Source: Leucothrix arctica (GTDB lineage: Bacteria; Pseudomonadota; Gammaproteobacteria; Thiotrichales; Thiotrichaceae). From it: a stretch of 64,000 bases of DNA. Positions 53,493 through 62,447 of this stretch are shown here, in pieces; within the stretch, counting starts at the first letter, position 1, and the number at the start of each line of letters is the position of its first letter. Location: NCBI RefSeq assembly GCF_003172895.1, contig NZ_QGKL01000010.1, positions 1-64,000 of the forward strand, given 5' to 3'. The notes below the pieces were generated by a model. That model made no database searches and was not told where the DNA came from. It saw nothing but the letters and a program-made list of their open reading frames with translations. The position numbers and the translations under genes are program-made.

Positions 53493-54681
53493 TATATTGC
53501 ACGTTGTAAATAGCATGGATCCGGTTTTAGGTGGGGTTAGTAAAGCTGTCGATACAATAGCTACAAGTTTAAACAGTGCTGTTGTTAATAATGATGTCGT
53601 TAGTTCTGATGACGAAGAAAAAGACTTTATTAGCTCAAGTAACCTTAATATCTATGCATTAGGTAAGGTCAATAACTCATGGTCATATAACAAGCTTCTT
53701 GTGCCTTGGTTGTTGCAAAATGCACATAAATATAATTACGTGATAATTCATGGTTTATGGTTACATAATGCATATGCCGTTAGAAAAGTATTGAAAAAGA
53801 TAAATAACAAAGCTGTTAGGTTTTTTGTTATGCCTCATGGCATGCTTGATCCTTATTTTCAGAGTGCAAAAGATAGGCGTCTTAAGTCAATCAGAAATTG
53901 GGTTTATTGGAAGCTTGTTCAGGGGCGTATTGTTAATGAAGCACATGGGGTTTTATTTACATGTGAAGAAGAAATGATTTTAGCAAGGCAATCTTTTTCT
54001 CCTTATTACCCTAGAGCTGAAACTGTTGTTGGTTTAGGTGTTGAGTCACCACCTATTTACAAAGAAAGTATGGGAGTTTCATTTTTTGACGCTTGTGATT
54101 TTCCAAAAAAACGTCCTTATTTTTTGTTTCTCAGTAGAATACATGAGAAAAAAGGTGTTGATATTTTGTTAGACGCTTATGAAAACGTTGTTACAAATAA
54201 ATTTCAAGATAGGCTGAAGGTTCCTATGTTAGTTATAGCAGGCCCAGGTATAGAAACTAATTATGGTCAATCTATCTTGGAGAGAGTGAATAAAAGCAAG
54301 CTACTTAAGTCGAATGTTTTTTTTCCAGGAATGTTATCTGGTGAATCTAAATGGGGTGCTTTTTACAACTGTGAAGCTTTTGTTTTACCAAGTCATCAAG
54401 AAAACTTTGGAATAGCAAATGTTGAAGCTCTCGCGTGTAAGAAAGCAATTTTAATATCAAATAAAATTAACATACATCAAGAGGTCAACTTTAGTGGTGC
54501 TGGGTTTGTCTCTGACGATACTGTCTCTGGTACTGAGAGCAACTTAGAGAGTTGGCTCGCTTTATCTAATGACGAAAAAATCAAAAAGGAAGATAAGGCG
54601 TTTTTGTGTTTTAAAGAATACTTCTCAATCCCATCAATGATAAGTAGTTGGGAAGGTAAAGTGATTAACAAGCGTTTTTAA
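53485..54681 (+). CDS. GT4-family glycosyltransferase
   Basis: 398 residues from ATG 53485, which overlaps the upstream gene by 8 nt; a longer frame from 53434 lies inside that gene and is unlikely. ILHVVNSMDPVLGGVSKAVD, FFVMPHGMLDPYFQSAK and FVLPSHQENFGIANVEALAC (E-x7-E) identify the family; the MPHGMLDP segment is common in colanic-acid-type GT4 enzymes. Sugar specificity is unknown. Confidence 0.88.
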   Translation: MINILHVVNSMDPVLGGVSKAVDTIATSLNSAVVNNDVVSSDDEEKDFISSSNLNIYALGKVNNSWSYNKLLVPWLLQNAHKYNYVIIHGLWLHNAYAVRKVLKKINNKAVRFFVMPHGMLDPYFQSAKDRRLKSIRNWVYWKLVQGRIVNEAHGVLFTCEEEMILARQSFSPYYPRAETVVGLGVESPPIYKESMGVSFFDACDFPKKRPYFLFLSRIHEKKGVDILLDAYENVVTNKFQDRLKVPMLVIAGPGIETNYGQSILERVNKSKLLKSNVFFPGMLSGESKWGAFYNCEAFVLPSHQENFGIANVEALACKKAILISNKINIHQEVNFSGAGFVSDDTVSGTESNLESWLALSNDEKIKKEDKAFLCFKEYFSIPSMISSWEGKVINKRF

Positions 54682-54712
54682 TGCTGTTTTAGATTATTAA
54701 AGATGAGAATAT

Positions 54713-55762
54713 ATGAAAGAGCCTTATAACAGACTTCATGGTCTTGATTTCTGTAGAGCAGTTTTTATGGTTTTAGGTCTGTTCTATCATGCAGGGTTGA
54801 TTTATGGCTACGGTAATAGCTGGAATGTGGTATCAGATGAGAGATCGCAACTAATAAGTTTCCTGGCTAATTTTGTTCACATGTTTCGAATGGAAGCATT
54901 TTATCTAATATCAGGCTTTTTTTATATGCTTGTTTTTAGTAAGTCTAAGCCTAATTTTTTATCCGGTCGATTAGTTAGGGTTGCTGTTCCGCTTTTCTTT
55001 TGTGGTCTTTTTATCAACCCAGTAATGCACTTTTTTAGCTACAACAAGTCTTTTACTTTTGATTTAAATTATTTTTATAGTGGTCAGTGGTTAGGTCATT
55101 TGTGGTTCTTAGGGAATTTGTTGATTTATTTTTTTCTTACCTATTTTTTTTGCGGGTTTTTTTATAGGGTTAGGTTAGGTAGGTTTTCATTGCTGCTAGT
55201 TTTATTTTTTATTTTGCCAGTGTTATCTTTAACTGGGTTAGCAATTGCAAAGTTTATTTATGATGGTAATTTTATATTTGTTTCTTTCTATCCGCTATTC
55301 TATTATTTCCCTTATTTTTTAATCGGAATTATTTGTTTTGTAAATAAAGATATTTTCGTGTCTATTTTAAATATTAAGTATGCTGTTTTGTCTTTTTTTG
55401 TCTTTTTAACTCTTTACGCTTTTTCAAGTTTAGATAGCTTTTCTTCGAATACTATTAATAATATGGTAGATGTAATGTATGTTGGATCTCTAGTTATATT
55501 TTTAATAGCGCTAGTTTATATGCTGGGTTGTCGTGAATCTTTCTTAATAAAAGAGCTTTCAGATGCTAGCTACACTATTTATATTTTGCACCAGCCACTC
55601 TTGATATTTTTTTATGTTTTTTTATTTTCTAATATTTATTTAGGTGCGATTACAGAATATTTACTGCTGGTCTCGTCTGTTTTTTTCATATCTTGGGTTT
55701 TTCATTTTAGTGTTGTTAAGAGAAGTAATATCGCCAGACTTCTATTTAATGGCCATAGATAG
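54713..55762 (+). CDS. Membrane acyltransferase (acyltransferase 3 / OpgC-like)
   Basis: 349 residues with about ten hydrophobic segments. RLHGLDFCRAVFMVLGLFYH carries the conserved Arg and His near the N-terminus, and LSDASYTIYILHQPLLIFFY the conserved C-terminal segment. A second O-acyl-modifying enzyme for the repeat unit after the one at 45571. Extremely AT- and Phe-rich. It overlaps the longest frame of the next gene, but not the start I prefer there. Confidence 0.85.
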   Translation: MKEPYNRLHGLDFCRAVFMVLGLFYHAGLIYGYGNSWNVVSDERSQLISFLANFVHMFRMEAFYLISGFFYMLVFSKSKPNFLSGRLVRVAVPLFFCGLFINPVMHFFSYNKSFTFDLNYFYSGQWLGHLWFLGNLLIYFFLTYFFCGFFYRVRLGRFSLLLVLFFILPVLSLTGLAIAKFIYDGNFIFVSFYPLFYYFPYFLIGIICFVNKDIFVSILNIKYAVLSFFVFLTLYAFSSLDSFSSNTINNMVDVMYVGSLVIFLIALVYMLGCRESFLIKELSDASYTIYILHQPLLIFFYVFLFSNIYLGAITEYLLLVSSVFFISWVFHFSVVKRSNIARLLFNGHR

Positions 55763-55781
55763 CCTTTATATTGGTATTTTG

Positions 55782-56333
55782 ATGATGTGTGATCAAGATT
55801 TAAGTAAGTTTAAATTATCCAGTAATTTTCGAGGAAAATCAGTATTTCATGTCCAGTTCTGGTGGTTAATTCAGTCAACTCTTTTTGCTTGTTCGCCTCA
55901 GTTTATGTATGGATGGAGGCGCTACTTACTTCGTTTATTTGGTGCAAAGATTGGTAAGGGCGTTATCATTCGGCCAAGCGCAAGAATTACTTACCCTTGG
56001 AAGCTTTCAATTGGCGACTACTCTTGGATAGGAGATCACGTAGATTTATATTCTCTTGGTGACATACGGGTTGGTAAAAATGCGGTGGTTTCCCAAAAGT
56101 CTTACCTATGTACCGGTAGCCACGATTATCAGTCTGACTCTTTCGATATTTATCAAAAGCCTATTGTGATTGAAGACGAAGCATGGCTCGCAACAGATGT
56201 TTATATCGCACCGGGTGTCACGATTGGTAAAGGTGCTGTGATTGGAGCGAGAAGCTCCGTATTTAAAGATATGCCTGCTGGAATGATTTGCGTCGGAAGC
56301 CCAGCAGTTCCGGTAAAAAAACGAGTTCCTTAA
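55782..56333 (+). CDS. wcaF: Colanic-acid-type acetyltransferase, WcaF-like
   Basis: 183 residues from ATG 55782; family members start close to the QDLSKFKL segment, so the longer frames from 55644 or 55749 are less likely. FWWLIQSTLFACSPQFMYGW and RRYLLRLFGAKIGKGVII are WcaF hallmarks. Left-handed-beta-helix repeats follow (IGDYSWIGDHVDLYSLG, IGKGAVIGARSSV) with CTGSHDYQSDSFD as the active-site region. It acetylates a sugar of the repeat unit from acetyl-CoA in the cytoplasm. Confidence 0.88.
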   Translation: MMCDQDLSKFKLSSNFRGKSVFHVQFWWLIQSTLFACSPQFMYGWRRYLLRLFGAKIGKGVIIRPSARITYPWKLSIGDYSWIGDHVDLYSLGDIRVGKNAVVSQKSYLCTGSHDYQSDSFDIYQKPIVIEDEAWLATDVYIAPGVTIGKGAVIGARSSVFKDMPAGMICVGSPAVPVKKRVP

Positions 56334-56398
56334 CTCTTTAGTTTCAAAATTTTACATCTCCTCTCTTTTTAACAATATTTCAAATATTGGGTTTAACA

Positions 56399-57520
56399 AT
56401 GTCTAATAAAGTCGCTTTAATCACTGGCATAACAGGCCAAGATGGTTCATACCTTGCCGAGTTCCTTTTATCAAAGGGCTACATCGTTCACGGTATAAAA
56501 CGTCGTGCTTCATCGTTCAATACTTCTCGTATTGACCATATTTACCAAGCGCCGCACGTAAACGAAAGAAACCTAATTCTTCACTACGGTGATCTCACGG
56601 ACTCAAGTAACCTTATCCGTATTATCCAAAAGGTTCGTCCAGACGAGGTTTACAACCTAGGTGCACAAAGTCACGTTGCAGTCTCATTTGACAGCCCTGA
56701 GTACACAGCGGATACAGACGCGCTAGGTACACTTCGTCTGCTAGAAGCTATCCGTATGTGTGGTCTCGAAAAGACAACTCGCTTTTACCAAGCATCAACG
56801 TCTGAGCTTTACGGTTTGGTACAAGAGACACCACAGAAAGAAACAACACCTTTCTACCCACGCTCTCCATATGCCGTTGCTAAAATGTACGCTTACTGGA
56901 TAACGGTTAACTATCGTGAGTCTTACGGCATGTATGCGTGTAATGGTATTTTGTTTAACCATGAGTCAGAGCGTCGTGGTGAGACCTTCGTAACACGTAA
57001 GGTAACTCGTGAGTTGGCTAACATTGCACAAGGCCTAAGCCCATGCTTGTACCTAGGTAACATGGACGCACTTCGTGACTGGGGTCATGCAAAAGACTAC
57101 GTCGAAATGCAATGGCTTATGCTTCAGCAAGAGACTGCAGATGACTTCGTTATCGCAACAGGCGTTCAGTTCTCGGTACGACAGTTTGTTGAGTTCTCAG
57201 CAGCTGAGCTTGGTATCAAGCTTGAGTGGAGTGGCGAAGGTGTCGAAGAGAAAGGAACGATTATCGCTGTAACAGGTGACGACGCACCAGGCGTAAAAGT
57301 CGGTGATGTAGTCGTACAGGTTGATTCTCGTTACTTCCGTCCTGCTGAGGTTGAGACGCTACTAGGTGACCCAACAAAAGCAAAAGAAAAGCTAGGTTGG
57401 GTGCCTCAAATTACCTTGCCAGAAATGGTTTCAGAAATGGTCGCGTCTGACTTAGATAAAGCGAAGCGACATAAGTTGTTAGCCGACAATGGCTTTGCCG
57501 TAACACAAGCCAAGGAGTAA
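56399..57520 (+). CDS. gmd: GDP-mannose 4,6-dehydratase
   Basis: 373 residues from ATG 56399 (a TTG at 56387 in frame adds four residues and is not needed); 373 is the normal Gmd length. [19 protein letters not shown] is the NADP-binding loop, and [10 protein letters not shown] with [15 protein letters not shown] give the Ser/Thr-Glu-Tyr-Lys active site. [20 protein letters not shown] is the Gmd-specific segment. It makes GDP-4-keto-6-deoxymannose, the first step to GDP-fucose. Codon use changes here to the CTA-rich style of the core genes, unlike the AT-rich GT genes just upstream. Confidence 0.96.
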   Translation: MSNKVALITGITGQDGSYLAEFLLSKGYIVHGIKRRASSFNTSRIDHIYQAPHVNERNLILHYGDLTDSSNLIRIIQKVRPDEVYNLGAQSHVAVSFDSPEYTADTDALGTLRLLEAIRMCGLEKTTRFYQASTSELYGLVQETPQKETTPFYPRSPYAVAKMYAYWITVNYRESYGMYACNGILFNHESERRGETFVTRKVTRELANIAQGLSPCLYLGNMDALRDWGHAKDYVEMQWLMLQQETADDFVIATGVQFSVRQFVEFSAAELGIKLEWSGEGVEEKGTIIAVTGDDAPGVKVGDVVVQVDSRYFRPAEVETLLGDPTKAKEKLGWVPQITLPEMVSEMVASDLDKAKRHKLLADNGFAVTQAKE

Positions 57521-57523
57521 CTC

Positions 57524-58483
57524 GTGCGACGCATTTATGTAGCAGGACACCGAGGTATGGTTGGCTCGGGCTTAGTCAGGCAACTAATGCAAGCGGGTGG
57601 TGTAGAAGTCATCACTCGTACGCACGCTGAGCTAGACTTAACAAACCAACAAGCGGTTGCAGACTTTTTTGCAACAGAGTCGATTGACGAAGTTTACCTA
57701 GCAGCCGCTAGGGTTGGCGGTATCTTCGCTAACAACACTTACCCCGCAGATTTTATCTATGACAACTTGATGATCGAGTGCAACGTCATTCATCAAGCTT
57801 ACCAAGCAGGTGTCACCAAACTGTTATTGCTAGGCTCTAGTTGTATTTATCCAAAAGCGGTCTCACAGCCAATGTCAGAAGAAGCACTCCTAACGGATGT
57901 GTTAGAGCCGACGAATGAGCCGTATGCGATTGCTAAGATTGCCGGTATCAAGCTTTGTGAGTCGTATAACCGCCAACATGGTGTTGATTATCGTAGTGTC
58001 ATGCCGACGAACTTATATGGCGAAAACGATAACTTCCACCCTGAGAACAGTCACGTTATCCCTGCGATGATGCGTCGTTTTCATGAGGCGAAGCTAAACA
58101 ACGATAGTTCGGTTGTTGTGTGGGGCTCTGGCACGCCTATGCGCGAGTTCTTGCATGTTAACGACATGGCAGCTGCCAGTATTTATGTGATGGACTTAGA
58201 TACTGAAACTTATCAGTCACATACACAAGCTATGCTGTCTCATATCAATGTAGGTACCGGTGTTGACTGCACTATCCGTGAGTTAGCTGAGAGTTTAAAG
58301 CAAGTGATTGGGTTTGAAGGTGAGTTGGCATTTGACGCATCGAAGCCAGATGGCGCACCTCGTAAGTTAATGAATGTTGAGCGTTTGGCTCAGTTGGGCT
58401 GGCGAGCGAATATTTCTTTGTTAGAGGGGCTTGAGCAGACTTACGCTTGGTTCTTAGAGCATCAAAACGATTACCGTAAATAA
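57524..58483 (+). CDS. fcl: GDP-L-fucose synthase
   Basis: 319 residues from GTG 57524 with AAGGAG 6-11 nt upstream. [18 protein letters not shown] is the NADP loop; [18 protein letters not shown] and [20 protein letters not shown] carry the Ser-Tyr-Lys triad, and [19 protein letters not shown] is GMER/Fcl-specific. It epimerises and reduces GDP-4-keto-6-deoxymannose to GDP-L-fucose. Three nucleotides separate it from gmd. Confidence 0.95.
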   Translation: MRRIYVAGHRGMVGSGLVRQLMQAGGVEVITRTHAELDLTNQQAVADFFATESIDEVYLAAARVGGIFANNTYPADFIYDNLMIECNVIHQAYQAGVTKLLLLGSSCIYPKAVSQPMSEEALLTDVLEPTNEPYAIAKIAGIKLCESYNRQHGVDYRSVMPTNLYGENDNFHPENSHVIPAMMRRFHEAKLNNDSSVVVWGSGTPMREFLHVNDMAAASIYVMDLDTETYQSHTQAMLSHINVGTGVDCTIRELAESLKQVIGFEGELAFDASKPDGAPRKLMNVERLAQLGWRANISLLEGLEQTYAWFLEHQNDYRK

Positions 58484-58495
58484 AGAGGGTAAGAC

Positions 58496-59914
58496 ATGAT
58501 TCCAGTAATTTTATCAGGTGGTTCGGGCTCTCGACTTTGGCCTTTGTCACGCAAGCAGCGTCCTAAGCAGTTTTTACCTGTCGTAGGTGATGAGACGTTA
58601 TTTCAATCAACCTTGTTACGTTTACAAGGCATTGCGGGTTTAGAGAGTCCGTTGGTGGTGTGTAACGAAGATCATCGCTTTATGGTGGCAGAGCAGTTGC
58701 GTGAGTTTGACCTAGACAACCAAGGTATCGTGTTAGAGCCAGTAGGGCGTAACACTGCACCAGCGATAGCGTTGGCAGCGTTGCAAGCACGTGAGCAGCA
58801 GAGTGACGCGGTGTTGTTGGTGTTACCCGCTGACCATGTTATTGAAGACAAAGCGGCGTTTCATGAAGCGATCGAGCTGGCAGAAGTAGAGGCTAAAGCT
58901 GGTAAGTTGGTGACGTTTGGTATCGTTCCAACACAGCCTGAGACGGGTTACGGATACATTCAGGCAGAAGGTCAGGGTACTACTGCGAGTGCGGTTAAGC
59001 GCTTTGTTGAGAAGCCTGACTACGAGACGGCTGAGTCTTATGTGAGCAGTGGTGACTACTTGTGGAACAGCGGTATTTTTATGTTCCGCGTGGATTCATT
59101 TTTACAAGCGCTTGGTGAGTACCAGCCGTTGGTATTGGCAGCTTGTGAGCGCGCGATGGTACAGACACATTCTGACGGTGACTTCATTCGTTTAGACACG
59201 AAGTCGTTTGAGCAATGCCCAGATATTTCTATTGACTATGCCGTGATGGAAAAGACTCAGCACGCCGTGGTTGTGCCGCTAAATGCAGGTTGGAATGACG
59301 TAGGCGCATGGTCAGCCGTTTGGAGTGTGGGACAGCAAGACGGTAACGGTAACGTGCTACGGGGTGACACGATGCTGCACGAGTCGTCGAACAACCTTGT
59401 GTACAGTGAGCGTCGTTTGGTGTCATTGGTCGGTGTTGATGACTTAATCGTGGTTGATACGAAAGATGCGATCTTGGTTGCTCATAAAGATAATGTTCAA
59501 GACGTTAAGAAAATCGTTGATCGATTGAAAGATGAAGGTCGCACGGAAGCGACGATTCATCGTGAAGTGAACCGTCCGTGGGGCGCTTATGACTCGATTG
59601 ATAGTGGTAGCCGCTTTCAGGTGAAACGCATCACCGTTAAGCCGGGTGCGACTTTGTCGTTACAGAAGCATCATCACCGAGCTGAGCACTGGATTGTGGT
59701 GCGTGGTACGGCAGAAGTGACGTGTGATGAAAATGTGTTTTTGATGTCTGAAAACGAGTCGACTTATATTCCATTAGGCTCAACTCATCGTTTGTCTAAC
59801 CCCGGCAAGGTATTGTTGGAGTTGATAGAGGTGCAGTCGGGTAGCTACTTGGGTGAAGACGATATTGTGAGATTTGAAGATCGATATGGTCGTTCGGATA
59901 AGAAGTCAGCTTAA
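58496..59914 (+). CDS. manC: Mannose-1-phosphate guanylyltransferase / mannose-6-phosphate isomerase
   Basis: 472 residues, the length of the bifunctional ManC/CpsB form. The guanylyltransferase half has [20 protein letters not shown] and [20 protein letters not shown] with later [10 protein letters not shown]. The isomerase cupin half at ~360-470 has [20 protein letters not shown] and [20 protein letters not shown] (metal-binding His). It makes GDP-mannose from mannose-1-phosphate and can supply mannose-6-phosphate. It starts 12 nt after fcl. Confidence 0.96.
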   Translation: MIPVILSGGSGSRLWPLSRKQRPKQFLPVVGDETLFQSTLLRLQGIAGLESPLVVCNEDHRFMVAEQLREFDLDNQGIVLEPVGRNTAPAIALAALQAREQQSDAVLLVLPADHVIEDKAAFHEAIELAEVEAKAGKLVTFGIVPTQPETGYGYIQAEGQGTTASAVKRFVEKPDYETAESYVSSGDYLWNSGIFMFRVDSFLQALGEYQPLVLAACERAMVQTHSDGDFIRLDTKSFEQCPDISIDYAVMEKTQHAVVVPLNAGWNDVGAWSAVWSVGQQDGNGNVLRGDTMLHESSNNLVYSERRLVSLVGVDDLIVVDTKDAILVAHKDNVQDVKKIVDRLKDEGRTEATIHREVNRPWGAYDSIDSGSRFQVKRITVKPGATLSLQKHHHRAEHWIVVRGTAEVTCDENVFLMSENESTYIPLGSTHRLSNPGKVLLELIEVQSGSYLGEDDIVRFEDRYGRSDKKSA

Positions 59915-59959
59915 CAGTCGTAAGCGCGATAGATGATGGATATGGATAAGGGATTAGTA

Positions 59960-61345
59960 ATGAGTCAGTTAAGTTGCTTTAAGGCGTATGACATTCGCGG
60001 TGAGTTAGGCACTGAGTTAAATGAAGATGTAGCGTACCGTATCGGTCGCGCTTACGGTGTGTGGCTGCACAGCAATACGTCTGGTGATGAGCGTTTGTCG
60101 GTTGTGGTGGGTGGTGACATTCGTTTGACATCTGAGTCACTTAAACAGGCCTTGGCAAGTGGCTTGATGGATAGCGATATTGACGTTATTGATCTTGGCA
60201 TGACAGGCACGGAAGAGATTTACTTTGCGACTTTCCACTTGGGTGTTGCGGGTGGTGTTGAGGTGACGGCAAGTCATAACCCGATGAACTATAACGGGAT
60301 GAAGTTAGTACGTGAGGGTGCACGACCTGTGAGTGGTGACACGGGGCTGAAAGAGATCCAGCACGCAGCTGAGCTAAATGAGTTTCCTGACGTGACAGCA
60401 CGTGGGTCACTGACTAAGCAGTCATGCTTGGCGAGTTATGTTGAGCACCTAATGACATATATCACGCCTTCCAATATTGCACCGCTAAAGTTGGTGGTTA
60501 ACTCAGGTAATGGTGCCGCAGGTCATGTGGTTGATGCCTTGGCAGCGGCGTTTGATCGTTTGCAAATACCAGTGAGCTTTATCAGGATTCACCATGAGCC
60601 AGACGGTAATTTCCCCAATGGTATTCCTAATCCTTTGTTGCAAGAGTGCAGAGAGGATACGCGTCGTGCAGTGATCGAGCATGGTGCGGACATGGGGATA
60701 GCGTGGGATGGTGACTTTGACCGTTGCTTCTTGTTTGATGAAACAGGGGCGTTTGTTGAGGGTTATTACATTGTTGGTTTGTTGGCGGAGGCGTTTTTGC
60801 AAAAGCAGCCTGGCGCTAACATTATTCATGATCCACGACTGACTTGGAATACGATTGATATCGTTGAAGCAAGTGGCGGTACTGCGGTGTTGTGTAAGAC
60901 AGGTCATGCCTTTATCAAAGAGCGTATGCGCGCTGAAGATGCGGTTTATGGGGGGGAGATGAGTGCTCATCATTACTTCCGAGACTTCGCTTACTGTGAC
61001 AGTGGCATGATTCCTTGGTTACTGGTGGCTGAGCTGATATGTGTAAAGCAGCAACCGTTATCAGCGTTAGTGAATGAGCGTATCAGTGCTTATCCATCTC
61101 CGGGTGAAATTAACTTCCGCTTAACGGATGCACAGTCTACAATTGACGCAGTTCGTAAGTACTATGAGCCATTAGCTATCAGCTTTGATACGACCGATGG
61201 GATTAGTTTTGAGTTTGACCAGTGGCGTTTTAATTTACGCTCGTCTAACACTGAGCCTGTTGTGCGTTTGAACTTAGAAACGCGCGGCGATAGTGCGCTG
61301 ATGGCGTCAAAGCTTGCTGAGATTAGTCAGTTTTTAGAGGCGTGA
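59960..61345 (+). CDS. manB: Phosphomannomutase
   Basis: 461 residues from ATG 59960 (AAGG ~8 nt upstream); the in-frame start at 59933 adds nine residues without a better site. [20 protein letters not shown] is the usual start, [16 protein letters not shown] the phosphoserine loop, [15 protein letters not shown] the metal loop with DGDxDR, and [16 protein letters not shown] with [15 protein letters not shown] close the fold. It converts mannose-6-phosphate to mannose-1-phosphate. With manC, gmd and fcl it completes GDP-fucose synthesis. Confidence 0.95.
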   Translation: MSQLSCFKAYDIRGELGTELNEDVAYRIGRAYGVWLHSNTSGDERLSVVVGGDIRLTSESLKQALASGLMDSDIDVIDLGMTGTEEIYFATFHLGVAGGVEVTASHNPMNYNGMKLVREGARPVSGDTGLKEIQHAAELNEFPDVTARGSLTKQSCLASYVEHLMTYITPSNIAPLKLVVNSGNGAAGHVVDALAAAFDRLQIPVSFIRIHHEPDGNFPNGIPNPLLQECREDTRRAVIEHGADMGIAWDGDFDRCFLFDETGAFVEGYYIVGLLAEAFLQKQPGANIIHDPRLTWNTIDIVEASGGTAVLCKTGHAFIKERMRAEDAVYGGEMSAHHYFRDFAYCDSGMIPWLLVAELICVKQQPLSALVNERISAYPSPGEINFRLTDAQSTIDAVRKYYEPLAISFDTTDGISFEFDQWRFNLRSSNTEPVVRLNLETRGDSALMASKLAEISQFLEA

Positions 61346-61432
61346 TTCTTATTTTTTAACGTCTAAAGCGGGATGGTTATCTCGTTTTCTTGGACGATAA
61401 ATTAGATAACAATATTTAGGTTTGGCTTTTCT

Positions 61433-62413
61433 ATGAAAAAAATTCTTTTAGTGTGCCTTTGCTACTCACTATTGACTGCTTGTATGCCTGTCAAAAGTAA
61501 TAGCGAAAAAAGTAGTCCGAGTTATCGAGATGTGCCAAGTGTGAGCGCTGCTCGGGCTGCAACTATTAAATACCCACCATTGATTGGGAAGGGTATAGGA
61601 GAAAGTGCCGAGTATAAAATTGGTTTCTTTGATTTGCTGGATATTAAAGTATTTGATGCGGATGAGCTGACGTTAACAACAAGGGTAGATGCTCGAGGTT
61701 ATATCAGTATGCCTTTGCTGGGTAGTGTGTTATCCGCTGGTTTGTCTTCGCGACAATTAGAGCACCGCTTAGAAGGTATGCTTCGTAAAGATTTGCTTCA
61801 AAATCCTAAGGTAACGGTGTTTGTTGTAGAGCACACTGCTCAGAGGGTGACCATTGAGGGTGAAGTTAAAAGACCGGGCGTATTTCCAATTAAGGGAAAT
61901 GTGACAGTGCTTCAGGCCGTGGCAACAGCAGGTGGCTTGGCAGAGTTTGCGGTGGCTGACTCTGTCGTGCTTTTCCGAAAGAGCAACTCAGGTGTGAGGG
62001 GTTATTCGGTTAATCTGAGCGCGATTAGAAATGGTCAGCAGGGTGACCCTTTAGTTAAAAATGAGGACCGTATCGTTGTTAGCCGATTAGAGCAGCGTGT
62101 GACGCTTGAGGGAGAGGTCGTTAGGCCGAGTGTCTACCCTTATAAAGATAAAATGACGGTGTTGCAGGCAATTGCATTAGGCGGTGGTCTTACTGGGCTT
62201 GCTGCGCCAGAAAAGATTATTTTGTTTAGACGGAGTAATGGTGAAGAGCGGTTATACCATGTTGACTTATCTGCTATCCGTGCAGGTAAAAGTGTTGATC
62301 CTTATATTGCTCACGATGATCGTATTGTTGTCCATCGCTCTAATAGTCGTTACTGGTTGAAAGAAGCTTCAACTGTTTTGGCACCGCTTAGTTTGCTTAA
62401 TGGCTTGCTTTAA
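61433..62413 (+). CDS. wza: Outer-membrane polysaccharide export lipoprotein, Wza-like
   Basis: 326 residues, somewhat shorter than Wza (~380). KKILLVCLCYSLLTAC is a lipoprotein signal with Cys17. YKIGFFDLLDIKVFDADELT and RVDARGYISMPLLGSVLSAG form the export domain; two similar SLBB domains follow (RVTIEGEVKRPGVFPI near 140, RVTLEGEVVRPSVYPY near 220). It should form the outer-membrane pore for the Wzy-type polysaccharide. The C-terminus is short, so whether it makes a full Wza helix barrel is uncertain. An 87-nt gap follows manB. Confidence 0.92.
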   Translation: MKKILLVCLCYSLLTACMPVKSNSEKSSPSYRDVPSVSAARAATIKYPPLIGKGIGESAEYKIGFFDLLDIKVFDADELTLTTRVDARGYISMPLLGSVLSAGLSSRQLEHRLEGMLRKDLLQNPKVTVFVVEHTAQRVTIEGEVKRPGVFPIKGNVTVLQAVATAGGLAEFAVADSVVLFRKSNSGVRGYSVNLSAIRNGQQGDPLVKNEDRIVVSRLEQRVTLEGEVVRPSVYPYKDKMTVLQAIALGGGLTGLAAPEKIILFRRSNGEERLYHVDLSAIRAGKSVDPYIAHDDRIVVHRSNSRYWLKEASTVLAPLSLLNGLL

Positions 62414-62447
62414 ATCTAGATATATTTCTCTTTAATGGATTGTTTGA

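Noticed and set aside
60503-60973. 156-codon minus-strand frame inside manB
   Set aside because: Shadow of a clear phosphomannomutase; low-complexity His/Thr/Arg translation with no known motif.
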